7,781 nucleotides of DNA from JBHEPS01 sp046261635 (GTDB lineage: Bacteria; Acidobacteriota; Thermoanaerobaculia; Gp7-AA8). This document shows, piece after piece, positions 1 to 4,855 of this stretch. Under the pieces are notes generated by a model. That model saw only the letters and a list, made by a program, of their open reading frames with translations. It was not told the DNA's origin and did no database searches. Position 1 is the first letter of the stretch. Each line of letters starts with the position of its first letter. The position numbers and the translations under genes are program-made. The stretch spans positions 1 to 7,781 of the forward strand of contig JBHEOL010000008.1 of the NCBI GenBank assembly GCA_046261635.1, written 5' to 3'.

Positions 1-1
1 T

Positions 2-616
2 GTCGACTGGATCATGTCGCTCGAGCCGCACTGGTTCAGCACGATGTTCGGAGTCTACCGATTTGCCGGACTCTTTTCGGCGGCGCTCGCTGCGACCACC
101 ATCGCGGTGATCGTCCTCCGTCGCCGCGGTGCGTTCGGCACGACCTTCGGCGCCGCGCATCTTCACGATCTCGGCAAGTTGATGTTCGCCTTCTCCACGT
201 TCTGGATGTACATCTGGTTCAGCCAGTACATGCTGATCTGGTACGGCAATCTTTCGGAAGAGGCTGTGTGGTTCCAGGTGCGGACGAGTTACGGATGGGG
301 CGAGCTCATGGGGCTCCTCGTGGCTCTCAACTGGATCGTTCCGTTCATCGTCCTGCTGCCCGCGTCGGCGAAGATGAACGAGAACATCCTCATGCGTGTC
401 GCTGTGATTCTTCTCGCCGGTCACTGGCTCGACCTGTTCGTGCAGATTTTCCCAACCGTCCGCGCCGATCTTCCTCCGATCGGGCTGCTGGAGCTCGCCG
501 CATCCTTTGCTGCGTGCGTCGCGATCTTCCTCCTGATCTCCTCAGCGCTGCGGGAACGCGACCTCACTCCCAGGAGTCATCCGCTCCTCGCGGAAAGTTC
601 CGCCCATCACGACTGA
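2..616 (+). CDS. actF: Alternative complex III quinol-oxidising membrane subunit ActF, 5'-truncated
   Basis: C-terminal part of an NrfD/PsrC-like polytopic inner-membrane subunit of alternative complex III, which oxidises menaquinol/quinol and passes electrons to cytochrome c or a terminal oxidase. The reading frame is open from the window's second base (V-D-W-I before the first ATG at 14), and the family continues upstream of this point, so the ATG is internal and the gene is cut by the window edge. Visible, counting from that Met: DWIMSLEPHWFST block, then about five hydrophobic helices near residues 13-36, 51-78, 96-116, 125-147 and 157-177. The HDLGKLMFAFSTFWMYIWFS stretch and the following aromatic-rich YMLIWYGNL are typical of ActF. 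A short polar tail ends ESSAHHD before TGA. The rest of the act cluster would be expected upstream. Family assignment is by recognition of these blocks; full-length members are roughly twice this length. Confidence 0.85.
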   Translation, partial: VDWIMSLEPHWFSTMFGVYRFAGLFSAALAATTIAVIVLRRRGAFGTTFGAAHLHDLGKLMFAFSTFWMYIWFSQYMLIWYGNLSEEAVWFQVRTSYGWGELMGLLVALNWIVPFIVLLPASAKMNENILMRVAVILLAGHWLDLFVQIFPTVRADLPPIGLLELAASFAACVAIFLLISSALRERDLTPRSHPLLAESSAHHD

Positions 617-821
617 CCAGAAAGCCGGCAGAGCCACATCCCTGGTTCCTTACATCCTCACATCTTCAGCAGATCCTCCCCACCGATCGCGGTCGCGGAA
701 AGGTGACCGTTCGGCGACCGGCATGCGTCGATCGGCTTCTTTCTGAAACCGCTGCTGCTGTGGCTCGTAGAGCTCCTCCAATCGACAGGAGGACATTCGA
801 TGAAACGCGCTCTTCTTCATC

Positions 822-1058
822 GTGGCGGCAGTGCACTCGCTGCGGTTCCGCTCCAGCGCCGGGTCGCTTCCTCTGACGGAGACGAACGTCCGTTGGCTCG
901 TCGTGCTCGCCGCGCTATTGCCGGTGCAGTTCGTCCTTCTTCGTTTCGGGGCTCCGCATGCCACGACCGATGAGATTGGAGTGCTGCTGACGATCGCGCA
1001 GTGGTTCCTTCTCGGGGCCGCGCTGAGGAGGGTGCGGCCGCGACGTGCCCTCGCCTAG
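822..1058 (+). CDS. Small two-helix membrane protein, unrecognised; start probably disrupted
   Basis: Not assigned to a family. From a GTG at 822 the frame encodes 78 residues with two likely membrane helices (about residues 23-42, WLVVLAALLPVQFVLLRFG, and 50-69, IGVLLTIAQWFLLGAALRR), then an Arg-rich end. The GTG has no ribosome binding site. A perfect AGGAGG at 787-792 instead precedes an ATG at 800 in another frame, which gives only 57 low-quality residues (stop at 971-973). GC-rich third positions and hydrophobicity favour the 822 frame from about position 804 onward, just after a TGA at 801-803. Dropping one base near 809 would join the good start to this frame as M-K-R-L-F-F-I-V-A-A. 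The gene is therefore either frameshifted, mis-sequenced or started at GTG. Its TAG stop lies in the first unit of the repeat element that follows. The 617-799 leader holds no gene I can support, only a short hydrophobic stretch in the 800 frame (FFLKPLLLWLVELL) without a start codon. Confidence 0.5.
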   Translation: MAAVHSLRFRSSAGSLPLTETNVRWLVVLAALLPVQFVLLRFGAPHATTDEIGVLLTIAQWFLLGAALRRVRPRRALA

Positions 1059-1182
1059 GGGCTAGGGGCTAGGGAAAACCAACCGCAAAGCCAGAATTGC
1101 TTGCCTGAAAGGGGTCTTTGATTTTGATGCTGGTGTTGTCTTTCCCTAGCCCCTAGCCCCTAGTCCCTAGTCCCTAGCCCCC
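1055..1182. repeat. Intergenic heptad-repeat element with inverted arrays (copy 1)
   Basis: Left array is about three copies of CTAGGGG (1055-1075). Right array is five inverted copies of CCCTAGC/CCCTAGT (1144-1178) followed by a C run. The two arrays are reverse complements and bracket a non-coding core of about 68 bases (1076-1143) that begins GGGAAAA and ends TCTTTCCC, so the whole can fold as a long hairpin. The runs of three to four G separated by CTA could also form a G-quadruplex. No transposase gene is present. The element sits between the converging small membrane ORF and the arsR-like gene and provides the TAG stop of each. Confidence 0.8.
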
Positions 1183-1574
1183 GGGTTACCTCGCGATGAC
1201 AGCACCGGCCTCGGGGCATCCGCGATCTCCGGCGGGAGCTTCACCGCGCAGCAGGCGTTTTCGAGCGCGGCGAGATCGCGCTGCATGGCGGGGTCGCTCC
1301 GCAGGGCTTTCACCAGCGAATCGAGGACCTGCTTTGCCGCTTCCTCTTCCGGCTGCCCAAGGCTGTAGTGGATCCATTTGCCGTCACGCCGGGTGGCGGC
1401 GAGGCCGGCGCGCCGGAGATAGGCGAGGTGCCGGGAGATCTTCGGCTGCGGCTCGTCGAGGATCGCGACGAAGTAGCAGACGCAGATCTCACCCTGAGCG
1501 AGCAGGTTGATCAGCCGGAGCCGGGTCGGATCGGACAGCGCCTCGAAGAGGGTCGGGAGGGTCGATTCGCTCAT
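1167..1574 (-). CDS. ArsR/SmtB-family metalloid-responsive transcriptional repressor
   Basis: Winged-helix repressor of the ArsR family, 135 residues from the chosen ATG at 1574. Visible features: FEALSDPTRLRLINLLAQGE (residues 10-29, helices before the sensor); ICVC with Cys31 and Cys33, matching the ELCVC metalloid-binding motif of ArsR proteins that sense As(III)/Sb(III); the recognition helix QPKISRHLAYLRRAGLA (43-59); and the wing RRDGKWIHYSL (62-72). A further Cys pair (Cys108-Cys109) lies near the C-terminus. An in-frame ATG at 1589 would add five residues but overlaps the palindrome at 1588-1607, so 1574 is preferred; neither start has a clear Shine-Dalgarno sequence. The last residues (about RGNPGARD) and the TAG are encoded by the heptad repeat, so the original C-terminus was probably altered by repeat insertion. 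No arsenate reductase or efflux gene is in view, so the ligand and targets are inferred from the motif only. Confidence 0.88.
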   Translation of the reverse strand: MSESTLPTLFEALSDPTRLRLINLLAQGEICVCYFVAILDEPQPKISRHLAYLRRAGLAATRRDGKWIHYSLGQPEEEAAKQVLDSLVKALRSDPAMQRDLAALENACCAVKLPPEIADAPRPVLSSRGNPGARD

Positions 1575-1587
1575 CGGCTTCGACAAC

Positions 1588-1607
1588 ATATGCGCATCTG
1601 CGAATAT
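1588..1607. promoter_or_regulatory. Probable ArsR-type operator (imperfect palindrome)
   Basis: Arms ATATGCGCA (1588-1596) and TGCGAATAT (1599-1607) are reverse complements at eight of nine positions around a two-base centre. AT-rich inverted repeats of this sort just upstream of, or overlapping, the start are typical autoregulatory sites of ArsR/SmtB repressors. It lies 13 bases upstream of the chosen arsR-like start (1574). Binding is inferred from position and symmetry. Confidence 0.5.
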
Positions 1608-1617
1608 TTTGCCGGAT

Positions 1618-1733
1618 GTGGCCGCGGCTTTCCAGCCGCGGCTAGCGCCAAGAGGCGGCCGACCGCACCTGCCGCGACCCCAACCGTCGCGCTTCCTGGC
1701 TCGATCCGGCCGCGGTTGGAAAACCGCGGCCAC
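1618..1733. repeat. REP-like hairpin pair in inverted orientation
   Basis: Two perfect 9-bp-stem, 4-base-loop hairpins. The first is at 1621-1642 (stem GCCGCGGCT/AGCCGCGGC, loop TTCC). The second is at 1709-1730 (stem GCCGCGGTT/AACCGCGGC, loop GGAA, i.e. TTCC on the other strand). They are inverted copies of one another and the element ends are GTGGCC and GGCCAC. The two stems differ by a compensated C-G to T-A change, so pairing is preserved. The 66-base interior has no gene. The layout resembles a REPIN-type doublet. It lies immediately upstream of the arsR-like promoter region and behind the csbD terminator. Confidence 0.75.
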
Positions 1734-1743
1734 GGGGACACGC

Positions 1744-1771
1744 AAAAGGCCCCGGCTTGCGCCGGGGCCTT
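1744..1771 (-). terminator. Rho-independent terminator of the csbD-like gene
   Basis: Perfect 11-bp stem AAGGCCCCGGC/GCCGGGGCCTT (1746-1756 with 1761-1771) and a four-base loop. Read on the minus strand it is followed by a short T run (TTTT). It begins 17 bases past the csbD-like stop codon. Confidence 0.85.
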
Positions 1772-1788
1772 CCGATCGCTACCTGGCG

Positions 1789-1989
1789 TCAGCGCCGGTT
1801 CTTGTCGTTCTCGTTTTCGAGCTTCTGCTTGGCCTCGCCATACTCCTCGCGCACTTTGCCCTTCGCGCGGTCGAGCTTGCCTTCAACCTCGGTGCTGCGA
1901 TCGTTGGTGGCGGCGCCCCAACCTTCCTTGATCGCGCCCTTCACCTGCTCGGTTTTTCCTTTCACTTCATGTTCTTTTCCGCTGGCCAT
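1789..1989 (-). CDS. CsbD-like stress-response protein
   Basis: 66-residue, highly charged, Gly/Lys/Glu-rich protein of the CsbD-like family, small general-stress proteins of unknown molecular action. It shows the usual internal duplication: GKTEQVKGAIKEGWGAATND (residues 11-30) and GKLDRAKGKVREEYGEAKQK (37-56), both of the G-K-x-x-x-x-K-G form. There is no signal peptide or membrane segment, so it should be cytoplasmic. The start is well set: AAAGGAG at 1997-2003 lies seven bases before the ATG. It is monocistronic, with a strong terminator directly behind it and a divergent lipoprotein gene on the other side. Length matches the family. In other bacteria such genes respond to general stress or phosphate limitation; no specific regulator site is recognisable here. 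Confidence 0.92.
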   Translation of the reverse strand: MASGKEHEVKGKTEQVKGAIKEGWGAATNDRSTEVEGKLDRAKGKVREEYGEAKQKLENENDKNRR

Positions 1990-2174
1990 ATGTCAGCTCC
2001 TTTCGCATCTTCGAAATTGGCGTGATTGCCATCCCCCTCTATCGCAACCTCCGTTCCAGTTCGGAGCGTTTGAGGACGAGCTCGCCGACGGCTGACTGGT
2101 CATGTAAATCACTGATCAGCGAACGCTTGTGGCCGAGCTCGTAATTGGGTTCGATCCTTGCACAAGTCAGGGCA

Positions 2175-2208
2175 CAGACTGCTTCTGAATACAGACTGCG
2201 TCTGAAAG
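2175..2208 (+). repeat. Tandem 17-bp direct repeat in the lipoprotein gene leader
   Basis: Two adjacent copies of CAGACTGCKTCTGAAWR (2175-2191 and 2192-2208), 14 of 17 positions identical. The second contains the small palindrome CAGAC-TGC-GTCTG and runs into the AAAGGAG ribosome binding site (2205-2211) of the gene starting at 2222. It could be a pair of regulator sites or an RNA element controlling ribosome access; neither is proven. Confidence 0.45.
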
Positions 2209-2221
2209 GAGAGGTTGGAAC

Positions 2222-2482
2222 ATGCTGAAGAAATTTGGAGTCCTGATGGCGGCACTGACGATGGTCGTGGCGCTTGGAGCCTGCTCGGTCGAACAGACCG
2301 AAGAGGGCGAATTGCCTGAAGTGAATGTCGAGGGCGGCAACATGCCCGAGTACGACGTCGAGCCCGTCGACATCGACATCACCACCGAAACCGCAACCGT
2401 GACCGTTCCCGATATCGACGTGAGCACGCAGACGACGACCGTCACCGTGCCGAAGGTCGACGTGAAACCGCCGCAAAACTAA
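2222..2482 (+). CDS. Small acidic lipoprotein with VTVP repeats, function unknown
   Basis: 86-residue predicted lipoprotein. The N-terminus MLKKFGVLMAALTMVVALGA is a type II signal peptide with lipobox L-G-A-C, so Cys21 would be the lipidated first residue of a mature protein of about 66 residues. The mature part is acidic and of low complexity, built from imperfect repeats: ATVTVPDIDV (59-68) and TTVTVPKVDV (73-82), preceded by degenerate copies LPEVNVEG, MPEYDVEP and VDIDITTE. It has Cys21 only, no catalytic motif and no aromatic-rich domain. The start is supported by AAAGGAG at 2205-2211. A strong terminator follows, so it is monocistronic. The alternating Val/Thr pattern suggests extended beta structure at the membrane or cell-wall interface (inference). 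I do not recognise a named family. Confidence 0.85.
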   Translation: MLKKFGVLMAALTMVVALGACSVEQTEEGELPEVNVEGGNMPEYDVEPVDIDITTETATVTVPDIDVSTQTTTVTVPKVDVKPPQN

Positions 2483-2505
2483 GCGGAGCGACAAGAAGAC
2501 GAATG

Positions 2506-2536
2506 AGGCCGGTCCTTCGGGATCGGCCTTTTTTTT
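2506..2536 (+). terminator. Rho-independent terminator of the small lipoprotein gene
   Basis: Stem AGGCCGGTCC with GGATCGGCCT (one G-T pair), a stable TTCG tetraloop at 2516-2519, and eight T residues directly after the stem (2529-2536). It lies about 24 bases past the stop codon at 2480-2482. Confidence 0.92.
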
Positions 2537-2539
2537 AAA

Positions 2540-2716
2540 GGGGCCAGGGGCCAGGGAATAGAAGCAGGGGCTAGGGACTAGGGGCTAGGGGCTAGGAAAA
2601 ACAAAGGCAAGATCAAGAGCGACCCAGCTGCTTTTTGTTTTGCCGTTACTTCTGACTTCTGACTTCTGACTTCTACCTTTGCTTTGCCTAGCCCCTGGCC
2701 CCTGGCCCCTGGCCCC
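2540..2716. repeat. Intergenic heptad-repeat element with inverted arrays (copy 2)
   Basis: Left side: two GGGGCCA units (2540-2553), then after a short gap four units of GGGGCTA/GGGACTA (2567-2594). Right side: one TAGCCCC (2689-2695) and three TGGCCCC (2696-2716). The order is mirrored: CCA/TGG types outside, CTA/TAG types inside, as expected of a long imperfect hairpin. The core holds A-rich then T-rich flanks and a second 7-bp tandem array, TTCTGAC repeated about 3.9 times (2650-2676). Open frames across it translate to low-complexity peptides and are not genes. It lies between the terminator at 2506-2536 and the lipoprotein gene starting at 2782. Confidence 0.8.
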
Positions 2717-2781
2717 TGTCTTTCTGCGGCATGGTTTCTGCTCTTCCGTCTCGCAAGCAAGATGAAGAATGGAGAGCAATC

Positions 2782-3741
2782 ATGACCAGAAAACTCATAC
2801 TCCCGGCGGCTGCCGTGGCGATTCTCTTTCTCGCGGCCTGCGGCTCATCGGGCGGCCTCGGTGACCTCGGTGACATTTTCGGCGGAGGCGGCAGCAGCTC
2901 CGCCTCGGATCAGATTCGCGGGACCGTCGACTACGTCGACACCTCGCAGCAGATAGTCGTTCTCAAGGACGTCTCTGAATATTCGACCCGGCTGCAGGAC
3001 GGCACCTCGGCCCAGGTCCGCGTCTATTACGACGATCGCACAACGGTCACGTGGCAGGGGAACACCTATCGTCCTTCCGATCTCGAGAGTGGCGACCAGG
3101 TGGCGGTGCGGATCACCCGTTCGAACGACCGGCTCCACGCGGAGTCGATGGAAGTTCTCCACAACGCCGGCGGAACGGGAACCGGAACTGGAAGCGCGGC
3201 TTCCACCGTGAGCGGAACCGTGCAGTACGTCGACACGAGCCGTCGGACGATCGAGGTCGACCGTGCGGGCTACGGCGGCGTGACGACGGTCGCCTATGAC
3301 GCGAACACTGCGGTCGATTACCAGGGACGGACGTATCGCCCCGCTGAACTCGAGCGCGGTGACGAGATCGAGATCCGCACGCGCAGCGTGAGCGGCGGGC
3401 AGCTCGTGGCCGAGCGCATCGCGGTGATCCGCCCGGGGGGGTCGACGACCGGAACGGCCAACCGGACGATCCGAGGGACGGTTCAGTACGTCGACGCATC
3501 GAGACGGACGCTCGAGCTTTCCCAGACGAGCTGGATCTCACGATTCAGCACCGGAGGTACCGGAACCGCGGGTACGACGGACCTGACCTGGGACGACACC
3601 ACGCGGGTCGAGTACCAGGGGCAGCTCTATCCGCCGACCAGCCTCGAGCGCGGAGACGTCGTCGACGTGAGCGTCACGCAGACCGGCTCGACCTATCGCG
3701 CGGATCGCATCCTCGTGGTCAGAGACGTGAACGTGAGGTAG
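2782..3741 (+). CDS. Lipoprotein with three tandem DUF5666-like domains
   Basis: 319-residue predicted lipoprotein. The signal MTRKLILPAAAVAILFLAAC ends in lipobox L-A-A-C (Cys20), followed by a Gly/Ser-rich linker (21-44). Three homologous domains follow at about 45-127, 143-217 and 229-315. Each opens with GTVxYVDxS (GTVDYVDTS, GTVQYVDTS, GTVQYVDAS) and continues with a T-x-V-x-x-QG-x-x-Y-x-P segment, an L-E-x-GD-x-V/I turn and a closing A-x-x-I/M-x-V strand. This layout matches small beta-barrel DUF5666-type domains of unknown function found in exported proteins. Gly/Thr-rich linkers separate domains 1-2 and 2-3. The ATG at 2782 is chosen over an upstream in-frame ATG at 2731 because it has GGAG at 2771-2774 and begins exactly at a signal peptide. 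Likely anchored in the outer or inner membrane facing the periplasm. No neighbour points to a specific role; the upstream heptad element separates it from the previous gene. Confidence 0.85.
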   Translation: MTRKLILPAAAVAILFLAACGSSGGLGDLGDIFGGGGSSSASDQIRGTVDYVDTSQQIVVLKDVSEYSTRLQDGTSAQVRVYYDDRTTVTWQGNTYRPSDLESGDQVAVRITRSNDRLHAESMEVLHNAGGTGTGTGSAASTVSGTVQYVDTSRRTIEVDRAGYGGVTTVAYDANTAVDYQGRTYRPAELERGDEIEIRTRSVSGGQLVAERIAVIRPGGSTTGTANRTIRGTVQYVDASRRTLELSQTSWISRFSTGGTGTAGTTDLTWDDTTRVEYQGQLYPPTSLERGDVVDVSVTQTGSTYRADRILVVRDVNVR

Positions 3742-3745
3742 AGAG

Positions 3746-3770
3746 GCAGGGGCTAGGGACTAGCCCCTGC
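3746..3770. terminator. Hairpin between converging genes, minimal heptad-repeat palindrome
   Basis: Perfect 10-bp stem GCAGGGGCTA/TAGCCCCTGC with loop GGGAC. It fills the 31-base gap between the stop codons of the DUF5666-like lipoprotein (+) and the peptidase (-) genes and may end transcription in both directions, although neither side has a real T run. The stem is a single unit of the heptad family seen at 1055-1182 and 2540-2716, so it can equally be read as a collapsed or seed copy of that repeat. Confidence 0.55.
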
Positions 3771-3772
3771 TC

Positions 3773-4855
3773 TTATGGCGCTGCTCGCCCTTCCGGCGTG
3801 ATCCCGAGACGGATTTCGGGTCGGGGCGGATTGAGATGCTTCGCCAGGTAGGCGTAGATCACCTTCCGGACCTTCCACGCTTCCGGCGTATCGAGACGGT
3901 CGAAGCTGTGGCCGCCCGGGAGGTCGTAGATCTCCGATTCGAAGGTCTTTCCTTCCGCCTTCAGCGCCTGGATCATCCGCTCGACCTCGATCACGTTGAC
4001 GTCCTCATCGGAGCGGTTTCCGTGGATGCGGACCGGCCGGCGGAGTTTCGCCGCGTGCCAAGCCGGGGAGCGCCGCTTGTACTCCTCGATGTTCTCTCGA
4101 ACGGTCTCGCCGATGAAGTAATCCGCGGAGTAGAGGCCGCGGTAGCCGTCCGTCATGTAGCCGAGCCGGAGGACGAGGTCGGAGACGGGGACGCCCGCGA
4201 AGCCGACGATGTACTTGTCGGGATGATCGAACAGGCTCATGAGGGTGATCAGGCCGCCGTGGCTCCATCCGATCAGGCCGACCCGGTTGCGGTCGATCCG
4301 CGGATGATTCTCCACGGCCCAGTCGCGCGCGGCGAGCGTGTCCTCGACCTCGAGACCGCCGTAGTCGATCGACTCATACATGTCCCGGCCGTATCCGGTC
4401 GACCCGCGGTACTCGGGGGCGACGACGATGTACCCCTGGGCGATCAGCTCGCGAACGATGTGGGTGTAGTACGTGGTGAAGTCTGCGTGGACGCCGCCGT
4501 GGGGAAGGACGAGAAGCGGGAGTTTCGCGCCGCCGAAATTCTCTCGCGGCGTGAAAAGGTAGGTGTAGAACCGGAACGGATTCCCGGCTCCGGGGGCCTT
4601 CGGGTTCTTCTCCTTCCACTTCGGAGGGCCGTAGATCCTGACCTTTTCCACCACGGCGACGTCGCCGACGCGTTCGAACCAGGTGACGTCGTCGATCTGT
4701 TTGGAGAGGACGTCGAGCTGGTGGCCGAGCGATTCTTCGAAGCGCTCGATCCTGGCGACTGCGTCATCGCTCCCGGTGGTCTGGGCCTGCGAGATGGAGG
4801 GGACGATCAGAATCGAGGCGAAGAGGATCGAGAGTGCTGCTGAGATGCGTTGCAT
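3773..4855 (-). CDS. Exported S9-type (prolyl oligopeptidase family) alpha/beta-hydrolase
   Basis: 360-residue serine hydrolase with an N-terminal Sec signal (MQRISAALSILFASILIVPS, likely cut after Ala24 in SQA-Q), so it acts in the periplasm or outside. The catalytic fold spans roughly residues 95-342: oxyanion-side PHGG (118-121), APEYRGSTGYG (146-156), nucleophile elbow GWSHGG with Ser198, probable acid Asp283 in HGNRSDEDV, and His316 in PGGHSF. This Ser-Asp-His order and the Y-R-G-S-T-G-Y-G block are typical of S9/acylaminoacyl-peptidase catalytic domains. The beta-propeller found in large S9 members is absent; instead about 70 residues precede the hydrolase domain. An esterase function cannot be excluded. 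The start has GGGGGAG upstream. It follows the GT9 gene on the same strand, whose frame reads 92 bases into this gene. The other end converges on the lipoprotein gene with a hairpin between. Confidence 0.88.
   Translation of the reverse strand: MQRISAALSILFASILIVPSISQAQTTGSDDAVARIERFEESLGHQLDVLSKQIDDVTWFERVGDVAVVEKVRIYGPPKWKEKNPKAPGAGNPFRFYTYLFTPRENFGGAKLPLLVLPHGGVHADFTTYYTHIVRELIAQGYIVVAPEYRGSTGYGRDMYESIDYGGLEVEDTLAARDWAVENHPRIDRNRVGLIGWSHGGLITLMSLFDHPDKYIVGFAGVPVSDLVLRLGYMTDGYRGLYSADYFIGETVRENIEEYKRRSPAWHAAKLRRPVRIHGNRSDEDVNVIEVERMIQALKAEGKTFESEIYDLPGGHSFDRLDTPEAWKVRKVIYAYLAKHLNPPRPEIRLGITPEGRAAP

Noticed and set aside
1196..2025. Plus-strand open frames over the arsR-like and csbD-like genes
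   Set aside because: Shadows of genes on the minus strand. They also read through the REP-like hairpins and terminator.
2222..2482. Minus-strand frames 2039-2494 and 2167-2445 as genes
   Set aside because: They run through the leader repeats and antisense to a lipoprotein with a clear lipobox, ribosome binding site and terminator.
1055..2716. CRISPR array or telomere
   Set aside because: Repeats are 7 bases without unique spacers, inverted rather than direct across the element, and internal to a gene-rich segment.
2731..2781. Upstream ATG as start of the DUF5666-like lipoprotein
   Set aside because: It would place 17 charged residues before an otherwise perfect type II signal peptide, while the ATG at 2782 has its own ribosome binding site.
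2578..2876. Minus-strand open frames giving GARGQGPG and SQKSEV repeats
   Set aside because: These are translations of the heptad arrays in element 2, a known kind of false ORF; no ribosome binding site or codon bias.
3836..4843. 335-residue open frame antisense to the peptidase gene
   Set aside because: Typical high-GC shadow: acidic/Val-rich low-complexity translation with no domain, while the opposite strand has a complete catalytic triad and signal peptide.
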